A DNA stretch of 64,000 nucleotides from JAGOUU01 sp964387745. Lineage in GTDB: Bacteria > Pseudomonadota > Gammaproteobacteria > JAGOUU01. The position numbers and the translations under genes are program-made. The notes under the pieces are model-generated. The model worked only from the letters and a program-made list of their open reading frames with translations. It ran no database searches and was not told where the DNA came from. The stretch covers positions 81,033-145,032 of the forward strand of contig CAYLXL010000001.1 in assembly GCA_964387745.1 (NCBI GenBank). Direction: 5' to 3'. This document shows positions 58,921 to 64,000 of this stretch, piece by piece (the first letter of the stretch is position 1; every line of letters begins with the position of its first letter).

Positions 58921-61308
58921 ATGAGTACTAATAAATTTAACTTTAAAGATGCATTCTCTAAAAAAAGCATGAATGAGAAGTTCAATAAATTTGATAAGGA
59001 TCATAAAGACTCTAAAGAATCTAAACACCATCAAAAAGATGATAAATGTGATGATGATAAGAAAAATTATAAAAATGATCACAAAAATGATCACAAAAAT
59101 GAACATAAACATGATCATAAGGCTCATAAAGATCACGATCATAAAGATCATCATGACAAAAAAAACTGTGATAATGAAAAACCAACTCCTCCTAAAGATG
59201 AGTGTGATCCAAAACCAGTTCCTCCGAAGGATGAATGTGATCCAAAACCAGTTCCTCCGAAAGATGATTGTGCAAGTAACTGCGACGCCCCTGGTAAAGT
59301 GATTAATGGTACTAACGGTAATGATAATCTAACTGGTACATCAGGTAGTGATACTATTTCTGGTGCTAACGGTAATGATGTAATCAATGGCGGCAATGGT
59401 GAAGATATAATTAACGGTGGAGCAGGTAATGATACTATTTCTGGTGGCAAGTGTGATGATACTATTACTGGTGGTGAAGGTAATGATACTATATCGGGCA
59501 ATAGTGGAAATGATACAATTTACGGTGATGGCGGAACGTCCGGCGGCAAAACATTGGTAGATATAATTGTTAACGGTAAATTTGATACATCTGACAATGG
59601 TGGTACAGATGCATCAGCTGAAGTTAATGAAAATGATTATGGTACATGGAGTACATATGACAAAATTAAAGGTTGGGAAGCAACATCTGGTAAAGTTGAA
59701 ATTCAAACAGGACAGCATGGTGGTGCGCCTGCAACCGACGCTAATAACAACGTATTAGAATTAGATTCAGATGACACTACTAATACTAATTCTACAATTA
59801 CTCAAACAGTAAGTGTACCAGAAGCTGGAGTATGGAAATTATCATTTGATTATTCGGGTCGTGATAAGGCCGGTACGACTGCATCTGTCACTAGTAAATT
59901 TGATGTATTAGTAGATAATGTTGTGGTTGCGACATACAGTCCAGCTAAAGGTTATCAAAGTGATGAGATTTCATTAAATCTTACTGCTGGTAACCATACT
60001 ATAGCTTTTAAAGCACAAGGTACTCAAGATGAGTATGGCGCTTTAATTGATAATGTAAGCTTGAAAGGTTATGTCACTGATGCCGGAACATATAATGACA
60101 CAATCTATGGCAATAATGGTAATGATACTATCTACGGTCAACAAGGTGATGATAAAATATATGGCGGTAAAGGTGATGATGTTATCAGCGGTGGTTTAGG
60201 TGATGATAAGATCCAAGGTAACTCTGGTAATGATAATATCAAAGGTGACGAAGGTAATGATCAAATCAGTGGTGGTAAGGGTAATGATGTTATCAGTGGA
60301 GGCGCAGGTAATGATGTCATAGCTGGTAATAGCGGTAATGACAGTATTAATGGTGACGCTGGTAATGATACTATCACTGGTGGTAAAGGGATAGATACTA
60401 TCAATGGTGGCGATGGTAACGATAGTCTTTTTGGCAACACTGGTAATGATAAAATTTATGGTGGTGCTGGTAATGATCTTATTCGTGGTAATGAAGGAGA
60501 TGATTTAATTGACGGTGGCGCTGGTGAAGATCAAATCTTTGGTAGTAAAGGTGATGATCTGATCTATGGTGGCGACGGCGATGATGTTATTTACGGTGAC
60601 ACGGGTAATAATATTATTTATGGTGGAAACGGCAACGACTACATCAATGGTGACATCGGTGATGAAAAACTTTATGGTGATGCTGGTTGTGATTTAATCG
60701 AAGGCGGCGCTGGTAAAGACTTCATGTCTGGTGGTGATGATAATGATAAAATGTATGGTAACACCGGCGATGACACTATGTATGGTGACAATGGCGATGA
60801 TTACATGGAAGGTAATGATGGCAATGATAAACTATACGGTGGTGCTGGTAATGATCTTATCAATGCCGGTAAAGGTAATGACATTATAGATGGTGGCGCT
60901 GGCAATGATAAAATGTATGGTAACAGCGGTGATGATGTTTTTAATAACTTAACTGTTAAAGATATTCTTGCTGATGGATCTGCTGGTGACGATATGTTTA
61001 ATTATAATTTTACTAGTGATAACGCTCATGGTTTAAAAGTGAGCGGTGGATCTGGATGCGATGTATTAAATGTTAATATGTCTGGGGCTACTGGCTCATG
61101 GACAATGAAGATTAGTACATTGTCTTCGGTGATTGAGATCACGAATGGTAATGTGACCAGCGTTACAGGCTCAGATTATACGGCACTTAACGATGCTAGT
61201 AACTTCCTGAACCTTGCGAACCAATCTGGTACTATTGAAATGACTGATGCAACTTCTGGAACAGAAGTTATTGATTTCCAAGGATTAGATCAAATCCATT
61301 GGGCATAA
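58921..61308 (+). CDS. RTX-repeat secreted protein with His/Lys/Asp-rich N-terminus
   Basis: Predicted substrate of the adjacent type I exporter. Residues about 15-85 are dominated by His, Lys and Asp (units such as NDHK and DHKDHH) and are followed by 11-residue PPKDECDPKPV-type repeats with cysteines. Nonapeptide RTX repeats (GGxGxDxUx) cover about residues 128-205 and 395-680; between them lies a beta-rich domain (about 215-385) resembling DUF642/carbohydrate-binding folds (DNVSLKGYV end). The last 120 residues match the C-terminus of the next RTX protein and probably hold the secretion signal. 795 residues. Calcium binding and extracellular location are inferred from the family. Confidence 0.85.
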   Translation: MSTNKFNFKDAFSKKSMNEKFNKFDKDHKDSKESKHHQKDDKCDDDKKNYKNDHKNDHKNEHKHDHKAHKDHDHKDHHDKKNCDNEKPTPPKDECDPKPVPPKDECDPKPVPPKDDCASNCDAPGKVINGTNGNDNLTGTSGSDTISGANGNDVINGGNGEDIINGGAGNDTISGGKCDDTITGGEGNDTISGNSGNDTIYGDGGTSGGKTLVDIIVNGKFDTSDNGGTDASAEVNENDYGTWSTYDKIKGWEATSGKVEIQTGQHGGAPATDANNNVLELDSDDTTNTNSTITQTVSVPEAGVWKLSFDYSGRDKAGTTASVTSKFDVLVDNVVVATYSPAKGYQSDEISLNLTAGNHTIAFKAQGTQDEYGALIDNVSLKGYVTDAGTYNDTIYGNNGNDTIYGQQGDDKIYGGKGDDVISGGLGDDKIQGNSGNDNIKGDEGNDQISGGKGNDVISGGAGNDVIAGNSGNDSINGDAGNDTITGGKGIDTINGGDGNDSLFGNTGNDKIYGGAGNDLIRGNEGDDLIDGGAGEDQIFGSKGDDLIYGGDGDDVIYGDTGNNIIYGGNGNDYINGDIGDEKLYGDAGCDLIEGGAGKDFMSGGDDNDKMYGNTGDDTMYGDNGDDYMEGNDGNDKLYGGAGNDLINAGKGNDIIDGGAGNDKMYGNSGDDVFNNLTVKDILADGSAGDDMFNYNFTSDNAHGLKVSGGSGCDVLNVNMSGATGSWTMKISTLSSVIEITNGNVTSVTGSDYTALNDASNFLNLANQSGTIEMTDATSGTEVIDFQGLDQIHWA
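59080..59274 (+). repeat. Short tandem repeats in the RTX N-terminal coding region
   Basis: A 12-bp unit (AAAAATGATCAC and variants) encodes the NDHK repeats, and a 33-bp unit (from 59188, 59221 and partly 59254) encodes PPKDECDPKPV. The second and third 33-bp copies differ at a few positions only, indicating recent expansion. Confidence 0.8.
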
Positions 61309-61330
61309 CGTTTCAATTAAGATTTAAACG

Positions 61331-61340
61331 NNNNNNNNNN
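61331..61340. other. Run of 10 N (assembly gap) between RTX genes
   Basis: Ten undetermined bases directly before the terminator hairpin after the first RTX gene. Confidence 0.95.
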
Positions 61341-61372
61341 CCCAGTGTTAGTGATAACCCTGGGATTTTTTT
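61341..61372 (+). terminator. Intrinsic terminator after the first RTX gene
   Basis: CCCAG, one mismatch, GTTA, loop GTGA, TAAC, CTGGG, then A and seven T: nine paired bases with a GNRA tetraloop and a T-run. Confidence 0.85.
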
Positions 61373-61693
61373 CATCTTTATACTATATACGTAATGTAAA
61401 CACTGTATTCTTTATAGAACTCCTAAATATTTTCAAATCCTGTCAGAATCAAGAGGTTGTAGTTCGAACTATTTATTTGAACATATTATTTGAACATAGG
61501 TCTAAGTACATATTTGATTTTAATAACTTATCTATCCCTGGTCGCTCTCATATCATACTGAATATTAAAGCAATATTAATTTTTTATAAAAAAAACTAAT
61601 AATTCTGAACTTTGTTTGACCAACCACTGTCTAAGAGTCAGATTGTAGTTACTGTGTAACTGTAATTTAAATATTAATAATCTGGAGGTTCTC

Positions 61694-63238
61694 ATGGCTA
61701 TTATCAAAGGTACATCAGGTAATAATAATTTAGTGGGTACGGGCTTTGACGATACGATGGATGGTTTCGCTGGCGACGATACTATGTCAGGTGGCCTTGG
61801 CAATGACACAATGCGTGGCGGAGAAGGCAATGATTTCATGAGTGGTAATGATGGTAATGATACATTATTTGGCGACTCTGGTAACGATAGCTTATTTGGA
61901 AACGATGGTAATGATACGATTAGCGGTGGTACAGGGAATGATTTAATTGACGGTGGTATCGGTCACGATACTCTTTCAGGCGGAGCCGGAGATGATGTTA
62001 TTTCAGGCGGTGCCGGCAATGATACTATAAAGGGCGACTCGGGTAATGATATTATTACTGCTGACACTGGTGACGATGTCGTTTTTGGTGGTGATGGTAA
62101 TGATACTATTACTGCAGGTGATGGTGATGATAATGTAAGTGGTGGTAAAGGGAATGATGTGATTACTGGTGGTATTGGTAATGATATATTAAGCGCTGAC
62201 TCGGGTAATGACAATGTATCAGGCGACTCGGGCAATGATACTATTAAGGGCGGCGCGGGTAATGATATATTAAACGGTAACGATGGTTTTGATGTCATAT
62301 ATGGTGGTGACGGTCTTGATATCATACATGGTAACAACGACAATGATACTCTGTATGGCGATGCTGGTGATGATGATGTTTATGGTGACTCGGGTGATGA
62401 TACTATGTATGGCGGCGATGGTAATGATTACATGGATGGTGGCACACAAAATGATACTTTAGGTGGTGGTAAGGGCCATGATTATATGTTGGGTGGCACC
62501 GGTGATGATGTTATGAAGGGTGATTCCGGCAATGACACGATGTTTGGTGGAACAGGTAGCGATACCATGTCTGGCGGTGATGATGTTGACGTTATGCATG
62601 GTGAAGATGGTAGCGACTCGATGAGTGGAGGCAAAGGCAATGACACGATGAATGGTGGCCTTGGTGATGACTTTATGTATGGTGATTCGGGTAGTGATAT
62701 TATTCATGGTAATGAGAATAATGATACCATCAGTGGTGGTGATGGCAATGATTTCTTATACGGTGATGATGGTAATGATCTTATCAACGGTGGTAAGGAT
62801 AACGACACTATCGATGGCGGTTTAGGTAATGATACATTATTTGGTGATAGTGGCAATGACTCTATCGTCAATCTAACATCGAATGATATATCAGCATCTG
62901 GTGGTAGTGGTAATGATTTATTTCAGTATGACTACACGCAGTTGACTGGGTCACTTGATGTTTCAGGCGGTTCAGGTGTAGATGTTTTAACGATTGACAT
63001 GTCTGGTGCTTTGGGCCCATGGACAACAGTTATTCAAACATTGGGTGCAACAATTACTATTCTTAATGGTAATGTGGTTACTAATACAGGTACAGCTGGT
63101 GTTGATTTTGTATCAATCAGTGACCCGTTAAATGTATTGAATCTGGCTAATCAATCAGGAACGGTGACGATTACTGATTTTACAGCACAGACTGAAGTTA
63201 TAAATTTTGATAGTTTAGATCAGATAGTTTGGTCTTAA
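61694..63238 (+). CDS. RTX-repeat protein (repeats plus C-terminal domain)
   Basis: About 514 residues, of which residues 5-395 are almost uninterrupted RTX nonapeptides (GGxGNDxUx) forming a long parallel beta-roll that binds calcium. The final 120 residues (NLTSNDISASGGSGNDLFQYDY... ending EVINFDSLDQIVWS) are a paralogue of the C-terminus of the first RTX protein, including NLANQSG and the terminal LDQI.W. There is no N-terminal signal peptide, as expected for type I export. Good ribosome binding site upstream and a double-hairpin terminator downstream. It could be a surface-layer or structural protein; no enzymatic domain is visible. Confidence 0.87.
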   Translation: MAIIKGTSGNNNLVGTGFDDTMDGFAGDDTMSGGLGNDTMRGGEGNDFMSGNDGNDTLFGDSGNDSLFGNDGNDTISGGTGNDLIDGGIGHDTLSGGAGDDVISGGAGNDTIKGDSGNDIITADTGDDVVFGGDGNDTITAGDGDDNVSGGKGNDVITGGIGNDILSADSGNDNVSGDSGNDTIKGGAGNDILNGNDGFDVIYGGDGLDIIHGNNDNDTLYGDAGDDDVYGDSGDDTMYGGDGNDYMDGGTQNDTLGGGKGHDYMLGGTGDDVMKGDSGNDTMFGGTGSDTMSGGDDVDVMHGEDGSDSMSGGKGNDTMNGGLGDDFMYGDSGSDIIHGNENNDTISGGDGNDFLYGDDGNDLINGGKDNDTIDGGLGNDTLFGDSGNDSIVNLTSNDISASGGSGNDLFQYDYTQLTGSLDVSGGSGVDVLTIDMSGALGPWTTVIQTLGATITILNGNVVTNTGTAGVDFVSISDPLNVLNLANQSGTVTITDFTAQTEVINFDSLDQIVWS

Positions 63239-63264
63239 TAGGTTTAGTGTAAAGCACGCTCCTC

Positions 63265-63284
63265 GACGGCTATATTTAGCCGTC
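63265..63284 (+). other. Hairpin after the second RTX gene
   Basis: GACGGCTA and TAGCCGTC form an eight-base stem with a four-base loop, just before the main terminator. Confidence 0.7.
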
Positions 63285-63287
63285 TTA

Positions 63288-63327
63288 TCTCCCATATAGT
63301 AAAGTGCTATATGGGAGATTTTTTTTT
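63288..63327 (+). terminator. Intrinsic terminator after the second RTX gene
   Basis: TCTCCCATATAG and CTATATGGGAGA form a perfect 12-bp stem around a 7-base loop, followed by nine T. Strong rho-independent terminator. Confidence 0.9.
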
Positions 63328-63425
63328 ATCTTCTAGTGAATGATATCATATTGAGTTTATGAGGTAGCCACGAGTTATGATATATTCGGTGATATCTTTT
63401 TTAACTATAAGGTGGTATCTAAATT

Positions 63426-63783
63426 ATGGTGAGTTCAAGAAATCCTATTATAAGTTTTATTTTAACCTTAGTTTTTATTATTGTTTTTGTATCGTTACTA
63501 GCCCTCTTAGCTCAGTTTTTCATTTTCGCCGCGATAGTGGGTGTTATCATATATATGATTGTTAAAATTAAGAACCAGCTTTTCCCAAAACCAAAGTTAT
63601 CAACTGAAGNNNNNNNNNNGACAGTTTGCTGAGAAAATGAGCAGGTATCAACAATATGGTTATTCACAAGCAGCACGTGATCAACAAAACTCTGTGGACG
63701 ATGAGTTTGTTACTTCAAAAGAAGAAAATTCGAGCCCAAAATCTAGAGGCAGAATTATAGATGTAGAACCTGAGAAAGAATGA
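63426..63783 (+). CDS. Small single-span membrane protein (split by assembly gap)
   Basis: Two reading frames on either side of a 10-N gap belong to one gene. The first part (MVSSRNPIISFILTLVF...) has one long hydrophobic helix at about residues 8-48; the second part (QFAEKMSRYQQYGYSQAARD...EPEKE) is polar and acidic. The frames are offset by one, which fits if the true gap is a multiple of three rather than ten bases. AAGGTGG precedes the ATG. Family unknown; about 118 residues, one-pass inner-membrane protein with a cytoplasmic tail. Adjacent to the rRNA operon. Confidence 0.65.
63610..63619. other. Run of 10 N (assembly gap) in the small membrane gene
   Basis: Ten undetermined bases. Because the flanking frames are offset by one, the real length should be a multiple of three. 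Confidence 0.95.
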
Positions 63784-63858
63784 AACCCAGGATTTATGAG
63801 GGGTCTGCTAACTTGTTGTAAAAAAATAAAAAATATTCAATTATTTTTAAACAAGTTG

Positions 63859-63886
63859 TTGACTTCCTCCGTCAAGTCCGTATAAT
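63859..63886 (+). promoter_or_regulatory. rRNA operon promoter
   Basis: TTGACT (63859-63864), 16 bp, TATAAT (63881-63886). An A/T-only stretch directly upstream (about 63822-63850) fits an UP element. The strong consensus and the leader that follows identify it as an rrn promoter. Confidence 0.85.
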
Positions 63887-63926
63887 CCTTTCTCACTGGC
63901 CCAGTAGATTTAAAAAGTTGAAAAGC

Positions 63927-63937
63927 TGCTCTTTAAA
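63927..63937 (+). promoter_or_regulatory. rrn leader boxA antitermination site
   Basis: TGCTCTTTAAA matches the boxA that NusB-NusE binds (E. coli TGCTCTTTAACA). It is followed by TGTGTAGGCGCT, similar to the boxC-like TGTGTGGGCACT of E. coli rrn leaders. The 16S rRNA gene should start just beyond the window. Confidence 0.85.
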
Positions 63938-64000
63938 AGATAAACAAACAAGTAATTTGTGTAGGCGCTTAGTCAATAAAATTGAGTGAATAACGAGTCA

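Larger units (their letters stand above)
61309..61693. other. Gap between the two RTX genes
   Basis: Begins with a 10-base N run (61331-61340) and an intrinsic terminator (61341-61372), followed by about 300 bp of AT-rich DNA without a convincing gene. A short frame starting inside the terminator at 61345 has no support. The next gene has CTGGAGG as ribosome binding site. Confidence 0.6.

Noticed and set aside
58852..59154. Minus-strand frame coding almost only Met, Ile and Phe
   Set aside because: Antisense shadow of the His/Lys/Asp repeats of the first RTX protein.
59151..59501. Open frames on the minus strand across the RTX genes (also around 61576-61839, 61963-62343 and 62459-62707)
   Set aside because: They are rich in Ser/Pro/Leu or Thr/Ile/His and arise from the antisense of repetitive GGxGxD codons; no ribosome binding sites or family features.
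61345..61599. Frame of 84 codons between the RTX genes
   Set aside because: It starts inside the terminator hairpin, has no ribosome binding site and no recognisable feature.
61694..63238. Periodic repeats resembling a CRISPR array
   Set aside because: The repeats are in-frame RTX nonapeptide codons with no spacer structure and no cas genes nearby.

Overview
The window is AT-rich chromosomal DNA from a gammaproteobacterium. Gene order points there: priA-argS-ftsN-hslVU, ubiE-ubiJ-ubiB, pepP-ubiH-ubiI, gcvTH-gcvPA-gcvPB and nrdR-ribD-ribE-ribH-nusB-thiL-pgpA. A mevalonate pathway cluster, a split glycine decarboxylase, a candidate effector phosphatase of the PPP family and PmrA-like boxes in front of orphan genes suggest the order Legionellales (Coxiella/Legionella relatives). 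That placement is an inference. Five runs of N (10, 10, 21, 10 and 10 bases) look like scaffold gaps, and four of them fall inside genes.

Layout. 1-12.4 kb: end of priA, argS, an FtsN-like SPOR protein, hslVU, then ubiquinone biosynthesis (ubiE, ubiJ, ubiB, ubiH, ubiI) with pepP. 12.4-17.2 kb: accessory insert on the minus strand (hipBA toxin-antitoxin and two orphan genes) that breaks the usual pepP-ubiH-ubiI-gcv order. 17.3-24.6 kb: glycine cleavage system, rppH and ptsP. 24.6-29.3 kb: accessory region with a phosphatase-like effector candidate, a 147-bp exact duplicate of the start of dbpA, a decayed dinD and an AbiE-type toxin-antitoxin pair. 29.3-37.3 kb: dbpA, a cold-shock protein, tmRNA, ettA, an EAL protein, glyA and nrdR. 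37.4-39.5 kb: accessory cassette (BRO-N protein, small ATPase, HigBA-like pair) between nrdR and ribD. 39.6-45.6 kb: riboflavin/nusB/thiL/pgpA operon with a RibE-RibB fusion, then idi and thpR. 45.6-48.9 kb: two orphan genes and cysteine synthase. 49-53.9 kb: mevalonate operon (HMG-CoA reductase, two GHMP kinases, diphosphomevalonate decarboxylase) and a SIMPL protein. 54-63.3 kb: a type I secretion locus (membrane fusion protein and two unusually degenerate ABC subunits) divergent from two RTX-repeat proteins. The window ends in the promoter and boxA leader of an rRNA operon whose 16S gene lies beyond the edge.

The most interesting signal is a direct repeat, TTAAG-N6-TTAAG, placed exactly 10 nt upstream of a -10-like hexamer in front of three otherwise unrelated orphan genes (the phosphatase at 24.9 kb and the minus-strand genes starting at 46744 and 47705). 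It resembles the PmrA box that controls type IVB secretion and effector genes in Legionella and Coxiella, and suggests that these three genes form an effector regulon. The second is the type I secretion locus: neither ABC subunit has a recognisable LSGGQ signature and one lacks Walker A, yet the neighbouring RTX proteins look intact.
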